Shown in pieces: positions 34,786 through 48,400 of a stretch of DNA of 64,000 nt. The notes under the pieces are model-generated. The model saw only the letters and a program-made list of their open reading frames with translations. It had not been told where the DNA came from and did no database searches. The DNA is from Astrothelium macrocarpum (Eukaryota > Ascomycota > Dothideomycetes > Trypetheliales > Trypetheliaceae), in assembly GCA_021030915.1 (NCBI GenBank), contig JAGEMR010000004.1:124001-188000 (forward strand), in the 5' to 3' direction. Position numbers and translations under genes: made by a program. Numbering within the stretch: position 1 is the first letter of the stretch; every line of letters begins with the position of its first letter.

Positions 34786-35388
34786 TAGAGCGAGACGTCA
34801 CGAACCCCAATCACCCACCGCGGGAACCACGGTCGAGAGACCAAGCACAGTGTGTGCAAACAAAGGGAAACTTGCTGCTCGCTCTCGGCTCACTAGAGCT
34901 TTGCGTACAGAGCCTTGGGCCCAGAGCCCGAGAGACCGGTAGACAGAAGAGTTGGATTTCCCCTGACAGCCAATTGAAGACAAGCGGAACCTATATAAGA
35001 CTGCTTGGAATCAAAGCAATCTAGCCGGGCTCTAAAAGGTCCGGGTCAAGCACTTAAGCCCTGCTGCATGCCCGAGATATCATGCTCGGCTAAGTAAATA
35101 AGCTTAAATTTGGCGAGGCGCCTTTCCTTTTTGGATCTAGCGCGTAATTGGACGAACGTACTCCATTCGACTCCATTAACTTTGCCATTCGCGTTCAGTG
35201 CGAACGACGACTTGCTCTCGTGCATGCGCGCCCTCTGTTTGACCTCAATCTTCCTCCAAAGGTTGCGTCCGCTCATTTGGACTGATAGGAGAAACTGCTC
35301 CGCGCTTGTCTTTTCCGAACAGGCAACCCCCGCCCCCCAAACACCATCTTAGTCACGACTTGTTCTTAGGGCTAGGCGCGTGTCGCCG
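34786..35388. promoter_or_regulatory. Divergent promoter region, cystinosin / Nto1-like
   Basis: 603 bp between divergent start codons; must contain both promoters. Short frames only. No specific motif assigned. Confidence 0.5.
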
Positions 35389-38300
35389 ATGCCAGACACT
35401 CCAAGAACACGAAGTACACGTGGACCGGGTCGACCTAGGATACGACCTCTTCCTCCAGGTTCCGCTCCTCCTCCGAAGCGCAGGAAATACATACCAGGCG
35501 GTCCTGGTGGAGGAGGACGATACATAGATGATGCGGGCAAGGAGACTCCCTTTTCTGGGATCAGCACCAGAAGCCTGAGCTTCACTGCGCCAAGAAGGAC
35601 AAGATCGACAATACACGACGACGAAGAAGAGGAAGAAGACGACGACGAAGATCTCCTGTCTCCCGCCATGGTTGCACAGACCGCGTCGTCCAGTCGCCCT
35701 CGACGTGACCGACCTCCCCCTCGACCACGCTATAGCCCTGCGGCAACAGCTGCCGCCGCAGTGGCGCAGAGCGATGGATATAAGCCACGTGAAGAAAGAG
35801 GTTGGGAAGAGTTTCATCCTGACTTGGATGTTGAGGCCGAATTCATGGTCTTCGGCGCGGATGAGGTAGATGGAATCAAAGGCGCAGATATTATACCAAC
35901 AACACCCGGTCTAGGTATCAAACAACCGCTTGAATTGGCGACAGCCAATGGAACATCTTCTGTTGTGGACGAGTCATCGTTTACCCAGCAGACTCCTCCA
36001 AAACTAAAATCAGAGACTTCAGTTGGAGCCTTGGGTGAAGCACCCCAGATCTTGAGCAATGGTCTCCTTAGCACCCCGAAGCGAAGACCCGGCAGACCGC
36101 CACGGCGGCCCGAATCGATGTTGACGGGGTTGGGATCTCCACCTCTGCCAAAAATAATTCCTCTCCCTGCACATAATCCGAAAGAACGGTTAAACCTGCC
36201 CAAACCTTCTTTTCGCAAGGTCGATACCTTTACATCATTCGAACAAGACAGCGGTGTTCAGGTCAATTATGTCGACAGGACCATGGCAAATGTTGGATTT
36301 CAAGAAAGCGAAATGTTCGTCAAGCCGGAGAAAACTCTCATTCGAATTCCGGAAGGCTCGATAGAAGAAGACCTCGATATGGCTAACAACCTAAAGTCTG
36401 ATGGAGAGGGGAGCAATGCTGGCGGCGGTCCTTCAATTACTCGGGTGGAATACGACATGGATGAGCAAGACGATCAATGGTTAGACGCGTACAATACCCA
36501 TAGAAAAGAAGAACAAGTCGAAGCCATCAAACCCGCAATATTTGAAGTCACAATGACTCAGATCGAGAAAGAGTGGCACGCTCTTGAAAAACGTAGGCTC
36601 TTTGCTTTTTTTTAATTTGGGATATATTAGTCACTGATACCGATCTTATCAGGCATACCAAAACCGAACCCCAAACCACCTCAGACTCATAGGCCACGTT
36701 CAAGCTCTGCTGCCGCTGTCAATGGTGAACCTTCAGGACCTGGCGAAGAACAAGACACTAAATGTGCCGTGTGTGATGATGGTGACTGCGAAAATACGAA
36801 TGCCATTGTTTTTTGCGATGGTTGCGATTTAGCAGTGCATCAAGAATGTTACGGGGTTCCCTTTATCCCTGAGGGTCAATGGCTCTGCCGCAAGTGCCAA
36901 TTAATTGGCCGAGGCACACCGGTCAGTGTAACCTCAAATTCAGAACCATAAATCCAAGACACTAACGATTGAAAAGACTTGCATCTTCTGTCCTAATATT
37001 GATGGCGCTTTTAAGCAAACGAATAGTTTGCGATGGTCACATTTGCTTTGCGCAATATGGATTCCAGAAGTGACACTCGGCAACACCACATTCATGGAAC
37101 CTGTAATGGACGTGGAAAAGGTTCCTAAGCAGCGATGGAAATTGGTTAGTCATTCTCAAATCATGCGGTGACATAAGCTAATTCAGCTTGACTAGACCTG
37201 CTACATCTGTCATCAAAAAATGGGCGCTTGCATACAGTGTGGCAACAAGAACTGTTATCAGGCGTTTCACGTCACATGCGCCAGGCGAGCGAAACTCTTC
37301 TTGAAGATGAAGTCCACCCATGGCGGTCCAGCAAACCTTGACGCCAGCGTCTTGCGTGCATTCTGCGACAAGCATGTTCCACCCGAGTGGCGGAGGGATA
37401 ATGACGTTGATCATGCGACGACCGAAGCAAAATCCTTCTATCGACATACGATGAAAGGCCGGAGATGGGCTGATAGTCAGCAGTCTGCACTAGCTCTGAC
37501 CTCATCACAGCCATTGCCCAGTACGGAATTGCCCGAGGATGGTGATGAGGTCGCTGTCGCTGGCACGAAGAGGAAACGAAGCAACCAGCCACCCAAGAAT
37601 GTTTGGCGACTACCCTCTGGCGCACCAGTGGTACCACATTTGGTTTTCAATGCCGTCGAAAGCGCGCTCCAGCGATTTGCCATCCGTAAGAGGAAAGAAT
37701 ATGTCGCAGAGGCATGCAAATATTGGACCTTGAAAAGAGAAGCTCGGAGAGGAGCAGCTCTCCTCAAGAGACTCCAGCTACAAATGGAATCCTTTACTTC
37801 TATGGAGATTACGCGGCGAAATTTTGCTGGCATGGGCGCCGCAGGTGGGCCGAAACTACAACGACGGATCGACTTTGCTGAGCAGCTGCAAAACGATATG
37901 AGCCATTTACGTGTTCTCTGTGCAGAGACCAAAGAGAGAGAAACGGAGAAGCTAAAGGACGTGGATATATTAAAGGAGATTGTTGACAATGTCTATTTTC
38001 CCATACCTCCACTTCTATGGCCCATTCTGGAGAAGGCGGAGGCGCTCGATCCTAAAGGTCTCTTTGCCGACGGTTTCAAGAATGTTCGGACAAAGCTTGA
38101 GGAAAGGTTCTACACATCGGTCTCAGCCTTTTCTGCCGACATTACCTCTGTGTTCAAATCCGTTACTGGACTTGGTTCCGTTTCAGATGTCATGGAGGCC
38201 TACGAACATCTTGGTGACATGCCCGCACCTGGCACTGTCGAACATAATACGCTTACCGCTGATGAGAAAGAAAAGAAGAAGCTTGTAAAGCGAATTGTAA

Positions 38301-39124
38301 AGTCAATTCAAGTTCCACTTGAAGATGCCGCCAAAAAAGAAATAGAATTACGCAAGAAACCTTTTGAGAAGGAATTGAAAGATCTTGACGCACTTTTGTC
38401 CAGAAGCGCTTCTCGGCGCAATTCAATACCCAATCCAGGAGAACGCCAGGCTGATGCTGGGGCTGGTCAATATTTGGATTCTGTTGCAGTCAACGGCGTG
38501 CTAAGAGGCGGGGTTGATGTCAATGGGGATGAAGAACGCGAGCCCCTGACGAATGGCATACATCCATACGAACATCAGGAGTCGCCAATGGAGGTTGATA
38601 CGATATCCCATGATGACTCAAATACCAGAGACAATGGGCCAGATCCTTCTGCACCCTCTGAAGTTCCTCACGATGACATAAATAGCCACGACTCCCACGC
38701 CAAAAAGCTGAAGACAGAGCCCTCTCCCAAACCCAATGGCCACACTGAACCCCTCACCCCACCTTCATCCGAGAAAGAAAAAGATCGTCAGCACCGCGAG
38801 CACGGCTCTGATCTCGACAGCAAATCTGCTCGTAACCCCTCCATTTCGACAGAAGGTGGTGTTCCTTGGTATTTTGTCGAGTTTGATCCCGTTGGCACGA
38901 CAATTCACGATGAGCGCTGGACAGGCCCCTCGGTTCTGCGGGACATGAGCGATGGCGGGCTCAGCGATATCGATGATGACACGATGAATGATCTCGAAGG
39001 GGAGCAGAAGGTGGCGCGGGAGAAGGAGGAAGTGGAGAAGAAGCGGTTGGAGGAGCAAGAGCGGGAAAGGTTGAAGAAGAAGAGGAAAGAGCAGCGGAGA
39101 CGGAGCCGGAATAAATGTTGGTGA
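35389..39124 (+). CDS. NTO1: Nto1-like PHD-finger chromatin protein (NuA3-type, BRPF family)
   Basis: Four exons: 35389-36592, 36653-36921, 36977-37144, 37196-39124; introns of 60, 55 and 51 nt; 1189 residues. The start is the ATG at 35389, as no earlier ATG is in frame. The N-terminus has two AT-hook-like motifs (GPGRPRIR and [10 protein letters not shown]). An EPL1-like segment is followed by the PHD / zinc-knuckle / extended PHD module: [21 protein letters not shown] from about residue 439, CRKC, then [19 protein letters not shown] and CYICHQK with HVTCARRA. A weak bromodomain-like helical part and a very charged C-terminal coiled coil follow. Nto1 is the reader subunit of the NuA3 H3K14 acetyltransferase; BRPF1-3 are the animal counterparts. 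Confidence 0.94.
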
Positions 39125-39697
39125 GGGGAAATATGGTTGTAGAAAGGATTGTTGATGGCGCTCAAAGGGGTTGTTGATGTCTCTTATGCTGGATGGGAGT
39201 TCAAGACCAGCGTAAAAGGGTTCGCGAGAACAGCTTGGGCAAGGAGTTGTCGAGGTGTCCTTGGTGAGATAGGTGCAGGATTTGGGGTTAGATTTACCTT
39301 CATGGCCCGTCAAGCGTGTACGGATAGGGGTGGCGGCATTCTGCTTCTGAGGTGACCATAATTCCTTTCAATGATACCATACCAAGTTCTAAATCAAGTG
39401 TTATGCTGAGATATTTTACTTTATGCAAATTGCACAATTTACTCAGGCCAGCAAATCGGCTAGTCTACTTCCGGTGTGGGAGTTGCCACAGAGTGAGTGT
39501 GAGCTGAGAAGCACGTGATGGGAAGATTCCTAAAGCGGCGGCGCGCAGGTGCGCAACCTCGAACTGAAGAACTCACTCTCTGCTTCTTTGTCTTTCCTTT
39601 TCACGCACGCCTCCATTCCTTCCTTCGCCCAATCTCTTCATCTATCTGCTCTGCCAGGAACTGCTGTCTCCAAGGCCCAAATTACGCGCTTTCCATC
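39125..39697. promoter_or_regulatory. Spacer with promoter of the SR-protein gene
   Basis: 573 bp. The final 120 bp before the ATG at 39698 are pyrimidine-rich, typical of a fungal leader. Nothing else recognised. Confidence 0.5.
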
Positions 39698-40755
39698 ATG
39701 AATTCCGAAGAAGAAGACACTCACGGTTATGGGAGTACGCTTCGATCTACTTTTCTTCCTTGCAGTAATTAGTTTCTCACCTGCAGCTAGATTCCCACGA
39801 AGAGGCGCGCGACTATGACCGCGATCGCTCTCGTTCCCCTGTCGCTGACGACCGTGATCACGACCGAGACCGTGAAGATCGTGACCGTGACGGTCGAGCC
39901 CGCAGCGCGTCACCCAACGGGCGTGAAGCCCTTGACTCTCGGTATGAAACAGCTCCATTGGAATTAATAATCCTAACAACATCTGCAGTGGTCCGCCGGC
40001 TGGGTTTCGTCCACTAGAAGAGGAAGAAGACGCCAATACTGCGGGTACCAACTTGTTCGTCACTGGTATTCACCCAAGTTTGACCGAACAGTTTCTGGCC
40101 GATATTTTCAGTAAGCATGGAAAAGTCGAGAAGTGCAACATCATGCGCGATCCTCATTCTCGTGATTCGCGTGGATTTGGTTTTGTCAATATGGCAACTT
40201 CAGAAGACGCCGATGCAGCCAAGCAAGGCTTGGCAGGTGCAGTGATTGAAGGTCGTACTATGAGCATCGAGAAAGCACGTCGCAATCGCCCGCGTACTCC
40301 AACACCTGGTCACTATCTTGGTCCTCCCAAACGCGGTACGAGCTGCATTAAATCTGATTGAATCTCTGCTGACTCTCTATGCAGAAGACTTTCGAGGCCC
40401 TCCTCGTGGCCGCTACCGCGATCGCTATGACGACTACCGTGGATCCCGTGGTCGTGACGATTATGGAAGTGGCTCTTATCGTAATAGCCGTTCATATGAC
40501 GATCGTGCCTACAGCCGTCGTGACGCGTATGGACCACGCCACATCGATCGCTATGCGTCTTCTCGTGACTATGGCAATGAACCACGTCGTGGCGGAGGTT
40601 ACTCTGGTCGTGAGGCTCGTGGTAGTGGCTATGGTCCCAGGGATGGTGCCAGGGATGGCTATACTGGTGGGACTCGTTCTTATGATTCCCGTGGTCCCGA
40701 GTTCCGCGCTGACCATCGTGCCGACACTCGCGATGATCGTTATTCGCGCCGCTAA
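39698..40755 (+). CDS. Tra2-like SR RNA-binding protein
   Basis: Four exons: 39698-39734 (37 nt), 39791-39941, 39989-40335, 40385-40755; introns of 56, 47 and 49 nt; 301 residues. The first splice uses a CTAG acceptor at 39790, since the CTGCAG four bases earlier gives a frame that soon stops. The N-terminus is an RD/RS-rich stretch (YDRDRSRSP, DRDHDRDRED). One RRM follows (about residues 84-160) with RNP2 LFVTGI and RNP1 SRGFGFVNM. The C-terminus is rich in Arg, Tyr, Gly and Asp (RGRYRDRYDDYRGSRGRDD). The architecture RS-RRM-RS/RG matches Tra2-type splicing regulators, acting in the nucleus. The many short introns would allow autoregulated splicing, as seen in animal Tra2, but that is inference. 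Confidence 0.9.
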
Positions 40756-42414
40756 TCTATTGCTAACTGACTTTCAATTTCAAAGGGATCTGAATCATTA
40801 TCTGGCGTGTGGCGCAACAAATCGAGGGCATCGGCGTAGTCATAGGTCTTCGACTTCGACACTACAGAGCTTGCTTTCGACTTTCCCATACTGTGTTACT
40901 TGCTATTTTCTTTCCTATAATGTTATCCGGAGCATGCATGGAAGAGCGAAAAGGAAGGTTGAGAAATGGTTCAGCAACGACAGGCGCCAGCCGCATCGCC
41001 ATGACCAATTAAACTCTCCTTAGGAGTTTGTGATTTGGCCTTCTAGTCAGGATTCATCTCGAATCACTTTCAGTCAAACTTATTCGGCTTCTGATAATCT
41101 CGGAGGATCTCTCATTTCGGCATCGGTGCGAGGATCACAACATCCTACTACGCCGAAAATTCCTCAGCAACTTGTACTACTAGGATTCTATCACTTTCGA
41201 AGTCCCCAGCCGTAATCAACCTTGTAAACGAAAGGATGTATGCTTCAACAGTGACGTCCGCCGCTTAAAGAACGCGTCAAAAGTATGCGTCGCATCCGTG
41301 AATTCAACTTGCTTGCAGTAAACCTTCGCCACCAAAATTAATTGCTACAATAATTATCGATAATCGCCACGTTTATTACTATCGTCAACCCTGCGCGTTC
41401 GTTTTCAGCACATTATGAGGTCAGTGTGGAACAGCATCCCGGCTGCCTACGTGTCAAAGAGTGTTCAACGTGCATAATGAGCAATACATTGCACAAGGGC
41501 GTGATACAAACGAAATCTGCGGATGATGCCTTGGGCGAGGAAGAAATCTGTATGATGAGGTACGTAACTTTTTTCTTCACTATAGATCTCACTACGCTGA
41601 ACTGAAGCTCAACTTTATTTGCCGTCATTATCGGCACTCTCCATTTTCATTCAATCCCAATGGGATTATCAAGATTTGAAGTTATGCGAGGCCATTGCGC
41701 GCGGCCTGAACCTGTTTTGTTCGTGCTTGGCTATGTTTTGGGATCTTGCACCCAAAAAAAGAAACCCCAAACACGTAGAGTGATTATGCGATGTCACCGC
41801 TTGACTATGACTAAATGCCAAACACTTCTACCAATCAAAGTTGGCCGATCTCTCGAGCAAGCTTAGCGAATCATTCGCAAATTCGCAAAGAAAGAAGGGA
41901 GAAAAGGACCGAAAGTCTGTATGTGCTTTATGGTCTCGGAGTCCTGGGTGGCCTTCATAGTTTTGTAGACTGGACATTAGAGATTCACGATCCCTGGAAC
42001 CTGAAATAGCGGCCATCTAGTTCTGGTCGACTGCAACACAGCTATGGTAGGTTTCCGTCGCCGTCGTAGTGGATGTTTCTCTGCTCCTGGTGCGCAAATA
42101 TCGTCTAGTCACACCTCATTGGTAGGTACTCGCACCAGACCAGTAGCTCGTTTCTTCCTGATCGTTCGATACATTCTCTATGAACTTATATGTCCTCTGT
42201 CAGTTCGATTGCAAGCATGGTTATATTTCATTTTACTCTCCTGCGACAACAAAGGAAATAACAGCCTTTTGTCTTGTATGGCAGGCCAAGTTAATGTAAA
42301 TTCATGAATTGATTATAATGCAGAGTCTTAATGCTGATGCACCTATGTGTGCAATTCCACAAACCTATCATACAATCCGTTCTGTAAAGTTTCATCAATT
42401 AAGCATTCTCTCTT
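40756..42414. other. Intergenic, nothing recognised
   Basis: About 1.66 kb between convergent genes. AT-rich with frames under 90 codons. No RNA gene or repeat recognised. Confidence 0.5.
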
Positions 42415-44286
42415 TTAGTCTTTCTTATCTATTTTCTTCAGGTTCGTCCATGGTAAGGCCAAGCTGATGAAAGCTGCCACGCCTGCCAATGCAATGCATA
42501 GCGCAAACGTAACCTTCAAGCCGTCCATGTATGCCGTCAAAATTCCTGGCAACTGTTGTGCTGGAAACGTTGATCGCAATTCGGTCGCACCTATTCCCAG
42601 CACTTCCACTGCATTAACTCCTGGCGCCAAAGTCTTGAGTCTTCGAGTTACGGTATTCTCAAAAGCCGTGTCTGCGCCAGATACCATGATGGCACCGCCC
42701 ATACTCTGAAAGAACAGCAATACCGAGTTTATCGGCGCGAGATCTTCACTCGAGGATATTGCCTCAGCGTTCATTAGTGGGGATTGAAAGCTCATGCCAA
42801 TGCCAATGCCGACGAGCACCTGGTAGCCGATCCACATTCCCGGGCCGGAGTTTGTTTGAAATGTATAGATGAGTCCAAAGCCAACAGTAGCCACTGCTGC
42901 GCCTGTGGTAATGAACGGGGCCGCATACCCAAGCTTCGACATGCCCGCTCCGACGCCAATCTCAAAGAGCATCACGGCAATGATGAGCGCCAGGTTGCGC
43001 ACGCCCGAGCCCGTGGCCGTGGTATTTCGAATGGCCTGGAAATACAACGGCAAGTAATACAACAGCGTGAAAAACGAGCTGGCCAGAAAGAAATTGAACA
43101 CGGCGGCAACGCCCACGAAGCGTTTTTTCAGCAGCTGCGGCGCCAGCAGCGCACGCGAACCCTGCCACAGCTCAAAGGCCACAAACACCAGCGTCAACAG
43201 ACCAAATCCGATCAACGTCCCAATCACATCCGCCGAGTTCCACGGCTTCGCAGTGCCACCCCACTGCATCGCCAACAAATAACATACAACAGCTGCCATG
43301 ATCAGCGCAGAGCCGGGGAGATCAAGCTGCTTAAGCTTCTCGAGCAGCGGCGCCTGCACAAAGCGCGGCATGCGCGAGCGCGGCGGCGTGGCGAAGGTGA
43401 GCAGGATGATGCCGGCCGCGACGCCGCCGACGGGCAGGTTGATGTAGAAGCACCAGCGCCAGCCGACGCGGTCGGTGAAGGCGCCGCCCAGCAAGGGCCC
43501 GATGACGCTCGACACGCCGTACACGGTGCCGAGGATGGCGGTGAAGAGCGGGCGCTGCAGCGGCGGCACGGAGAAGGCGATGATGGTGAAGCAGCCGGAG
43601 AGGACGCCGGCGGCGCCGAGGCCGCAGATGGCGCGCCCGACGATGAGCGTTTTGGAGTTTTGGCAGACTGTGGGGAGGGGGGAAGATGAGTATTGGGTGT
43701 GGTGGAAAGGGGGTGGGGGAGAGGGAGTGGGCGGAGAGAGGGAGAAGTGCTTACCGCCGCAGATGAGACTACCAATCTCAAAAATGGTGATTGTGGTCAG
43801 AAAGACGATTTTGAGGTCAAAGTACTTGTACGCTTTGCCCCAGCCTGGTTGCGAGGATGCGACAGTCAGGAAAAATACAGAGCCGTACCAGCCTACATCG
43901 TTGAGGCTGTGGAATTGATCTGTGATTTTGGGAATGGCTGTAGCGAGAATGGTCTTGGGTGCAATGAGCTCAGTTATTTAATTTGTTAAAGGCTTGGTTG
44001 TAAGTATCAAACTGACCATGTCTAGGGAAGCAAGGAACATGCTAAGCACCAGGGCCAGAACCACAGTGAACAGGATAAAGCCTTGAGCATAACCCTCATT
44101 GTCTTCTTTTGGAGCTTCTATTTCATTCAAGGCCGGATCCTTGCTGGATTGGCGTTGAATGTTCCCCAAGCTATGTTGAGAAGAGTTTGAATATATCGTT
44201 GCTCTTTCTGCCACATGTTGCAATTCGATCGGATCGGGTTCCGAAAGCTGTATATTTGAAAAATTTGGTTGCTGATGTGATTCCAT
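42415..44286 (-). CDS. MFS drug:H+ antiporter (DHA2/14-TM family)
   Basis: Three exons on the minus strand: 44286-44017, 43953-43755, 43667-42415; introns of 63 and 87 nt; 573 residues. A hydrophilic N-terminus (about 70 residues) is followed by the DHA2 signature around FLASLDMTILATAIPKITDQF, made by the first splice, and VGWYGSVFFLTVASSQPGWGK; the next splice gives VCQNSKTLIVGRAICGLGAAGV. VSSVIGPLLGGAFTDRVGWRWCFYINLP is the conserved motif C region, and the length suits 14 membrane helices. Relatives export toxins, fungicides or secondary metabolites at the plasma membrane; the substrate is unknown. The middle of the gene (about 43300-43780) is far richer in G and C than its ends. The transcription factor gene lies next upstream. 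Confidence 0.95.
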
Positions 44287-45483
44287 AATGGGACACGTTT
44301 GATTTCAATTATCTGGTTGCTATCTTATCGACAAGAGCATTCTGTTTGGAGAATTTTAGAGAGTATGTCAAGGAGATGGTGAAGCAACTACGAAAAGTGC
44401 AGAGGGTGCAACGCGATCAGTGTAGAGTAAGTCAACAAGGCATTGTTTACAGGAACACCGATGCATACGGACGAACTCGCCCGGAAGTGATTCAGCAGAT
44501 AGAGATAGTGAGAGATATTGCGGCACAAGGACAGTCAACCGGAACATTCTCAACTACGGACTGGCAGTCGGGATGTGCAAGCATCCGGTTCTATCACAGT
44601 TGCAAAGTACGGAGTAAAGTTTATTTTGTCCATAAACATCTGTTCGTCAGCCACACTACGCACCATACACACTGTTTTTCTGGACACGAGGTAGGGTATT
44701 GATGGCTGTGAATGTGTGGCGTGGAGCAAAAGTATTACCAAGCTTGTATGCAGCGGAGACCCTCATCTCCGGAGGCGGTAAACCGACCTCGACTTTTACT
44801 CGAGACAGCCCTATGACCCCCAGCAAAACGGACGGAGCAGTTCAGGGCCGCATTAGCCGAACACGCATACGCCACCCGAAGCTGACGTGAATGCTATAAG
44901 GGCGAGCCGTGCCGTTATAACCCTCTCGCGGACGCCTCTTCCCGCCCCTAATGCCTCATCCCCTCTATGGCGCTTTCTTCAGCTTCATAAGTCGGCCTGA
45001 AGAGCGCCAAGCTGCACCTGCAGGACTTTTATTTCCTAGTCAGTCACGCTTTGGGAAGAAAGATTCGGTCGAATTTTCTTCATGTTGTCATTCTTGTGAA
45101 CTAATGCGATCCAACCATTCTTTTTATGCTCATCCTCAATCCGAGTGATCCCGGTAAAAATCTATCATTCATGACCTTTAGCAGCCATCCGGCAATCGCC
45201 GATCTTCGGTCGGTTAAACGACCTGTTTCGCTCAAACACCAAGGAAATGCAATAGCACGCGTTTCGTGCCGCCGCCCCACTCATAATACACTTGTGTTAG
45301 CTCCACATCCTCGAGTTGTCGCCCAAACGAAATGGTCCATCGCTTAATCTATGGGTCCATCGCCTCTGGAGCACATCCTGAACATCGGGGCCATTGCAAC
45401 AAACATGCAACATGGATGACAGGCAAGTGCTTGGGGGTTTCGCCTTGAGATGTGCCGGTGAATGCAGACCGCCAATGCGCCGG
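44287..45483. promoter_or_regulatory. Upstream region of the MFS transporter
   Basis: About 1.2 kb. Contains an 8-bp palindrome CTCCGGAG near 44768 close to CGGTAAACCG, the kind of CGG-based sequence bound by Zn2Cys6 factors; this is a weak observation. No gene seen. Confidence 0.35.
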
Positions 45484-48400
45484 TCACCGAATTTGAGCCC
45501 ATCGCTCTCTGAGTCGTCCCAGTCTACTCTTGATACCTTCTGCAAGCCGTGTGCTGTCGCCTTGATCCTCCAGGAACTCAAGGCTGAACGCGAGAATGTT
45601 ATCAGGAATTTCAAGTGGCACTGATTGGCCGGTTTTGGTGGTGAGCACTGGGACACCATCTCGCGTGCGAAGGCACCGCAAAATGTGGTCATTGTCGGAG
45701 ATAAGGCTGTCGATCGGGACGGTGGCGGACTTTGAATAGTCCCGAGATCCGATATCGGCTGACGCAGAAGGACCGTTCTGGACATAGGCCCAGCTTACAC
45801 TCCAGAGAAGAATAGTAGCTCGATATATGGCTGGTAGATGAATTAGCAGGGTTGAACTCAAACGCACTTGGATGAATTCTATAGAAGTCTCACCTGCCGG
45901 CCACCATAAGGGCAACTTGTCTTGTGGCAACTCTCGTACAAGTTTGAATATCTGGCCACAATGGAAGTAGATGTTTGGGCTCTCTTCAACAAGACGTCCG
46001 CGGACGTGCGGTATTCGACTGAAGAAATTCCTGGTTGTTTCTCCAGATGCGAAGGATTCCAAATGTTCAAATGATAGGAGCACTCTTGCACTCATCAAAT
46101 GATATAATAAGAGAGTCCGGCTGGGCAAAGAGTCTTGATCAGAAAAAGTGTCCGCCGAGTACTGATATATAGAGTACCACTGTCTCAGCAGTGACTCCAA
46201 GTCTTGGAGCAATGCCCTCGTTCCAAAGGTAGTAGTCAAGCTGTCCAAGTAGAAACGAGGACCCAAATCGAAGAAGCTTCCGAGACACTCGTACAGATGG
46301 GTGGCCAAGCACTGGAGACCATGTAAGAGAAGCTGCAGTTGTTGAGGAGACAGCCGGATTTCTCTGTCGGTAATGTCCCGTTCCAGAAAGTTTTGGAACA
46401 AGTTGCTGAACGAAGGAATCGTTGTATCCTTGCCTTCGGTTCCAAAATTACTGATGAGATTTTTGTACGATGCTAGAATATCATCGATCGACTGAACGTT
46501 GCTCCATCTGATGTCTGTTGGCAGTGCTGTGTCAAGATCTTTAACAGAAAGCTTAGGAGGTTCATTAAAGAAGATGCTGAGATCCAAGTCCACGCTGACC
46601 CAGGCATTGATCAACCTGCATTATTGCTTAGTGTTAGAATCTCTGGCAAAAGTAACAGAAACAGGTCGAAGCTTAGAGAACAAAAAAAGGGGCTAATGTC
46701 TTCTCTCAACTTACCTACTTCTTGACTCTTGTTCTTTCCACAGATTGAGAATTTCGTCGTGGTCAGTGCATTTGGTCAAGTACTGAAAGTCCAAATTTTG
46801 ATGATTTAGAAGACCAGAGGTCTTCAGCCGACTGAGGGACATGGCCCATTGGTGCAAAGATGCCTGCGATTCTTAGCTGGAATTGGAGCCAAAGGAATGG
46901 GAATTTTACATTCATATGCCATGCGTCTCCGCTCCAAGCCGTGAGACAAAGCATGGATAATGCCACACGCAAGGTTTCGGTGTCGCGAAATCTCTGAGTA
47001 TCTTCGCCCGTGATGAGTTCTCTAAATGAGACATGACAAGCCTCAGTGAGTGTGCTGCTTAGACACCAATCCGCATAACCTCCAACTAAAGCACCGTGCG
47101 CAACCATCGACAACAAGAGCAGACTCGAGCTTTTATCAGCAGATGGATCCAACATTCGTGATGGATGGAGGTCATCCGTTGCTGCAAAACCATAATAGGG
47201 TTCAAACCGAGCCCAATACACTCCGAGAAATCGATGTAGGATTTCAGTAGGGGGCATGGGTACGAAAAATTCGCAATCTACGTCCGGGACTGCTGTAACA
47301 CCATAAGTAGAACTGGATACGGCATAGCGATTTTGTGCTGTTGCCTGCTGTATGAGTGTTTGTGTTACAACCAGTAGTTTGTCTCTTGTGCTGTTGTTTA
47401 TCAATTCGCCGTATGCTGTCTCGTTGCTCAAAGGATTCTGGAAGGCAGCTTGATTCATTAAAGAGGCATTTCCCCATGAGCTGCCATTCTTCAATGCGGT
47501 TTTGAGAGTATCTAGATACCATCTAGTATTTTTCCAAGTGGACGTTTCTGCAGGAGATGGGTTGCAAGCAAATGCGGGCCAGTCTTCATGAGCGGCTGGG
47601 CTTGCGTGCATAGGTGTCAAGATCGAGGATAATTCTTGCATGGCTGATCCAGCCGAGCCAGGAGTTGTTACTTCTAATGTTTTCATTGGGAAAGAAGGTT
47701 CCACACCATCCATAAAATCCGTGAAGTTGAGTTGATCGGGATGAAAGTCGAACATTGTCTCAAAACTTGGTTCTACTTCATTTAGAGGCGACATCAATGT
47801 ATTGGAAGCCGAGAGATGAAACTGGAGACCTGGATTTGGAACAACATTGGCGTACGGGTGAATCGAGAATAAGTTGGACCCAAACTGAGTGCCGTACGTA
47901 AAGTCACAGGATTCAACTGTGGGACTGTTGAAGGGTGGTGCTGGTAAGTCTTCGGTAGCAAGCGAAACTGGAAATTCTTTGAGAGGCAATGAGAAGGTAG
48001 GAGATGTATCGAAGGTTGGCTGTGAAGATTTGAAACGGGCATGACCATTAGCGACTCCTTCTGCTGTATTTGATGATCCCTTGGTTGATGTTCGACTAGC
48101 GGGAGAAACGGGAGAACTCGCAGATGTTTCTGTTTCACGAATTCTTTTTTCCTTATTCTGAGCTTTTTTGTGGAGGCGCTCTTGTTCCAGCCTCCGTTTG
48201 GCTTCGCGATGAGTCGCTTCTGCAGACCTGCGACTACTTCTTGGTTGACACTCGATTTTTTTATCCCTGCATCTGGAACATGGAACCTGGGAAGAATAGA
48301 GGTGTTAGTCATAAAATCAGTATCTTGCGGCAAACGCTGACCTCTCGATCACATTTTGTCTTTGCTTTTGCACAATTTGTGCAAGCAATGGGCGTGCGAT

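Noticed and set aside
40379..41023. 214-codon frame overlapping the Tra2-like gene
   Set aside because: A shifted frame across the Arg/Gly/Tyr-rich last exon; it turns into an unlikely Val/Met/Thr-rich repeat and extends into the 3' region.
42784..43689. 301-codon frame on the plus strand
   Set aside because: Antisense to the MFS transporter; His/Arg/Ala-rich composition is the mirror of membrane-protein codons.
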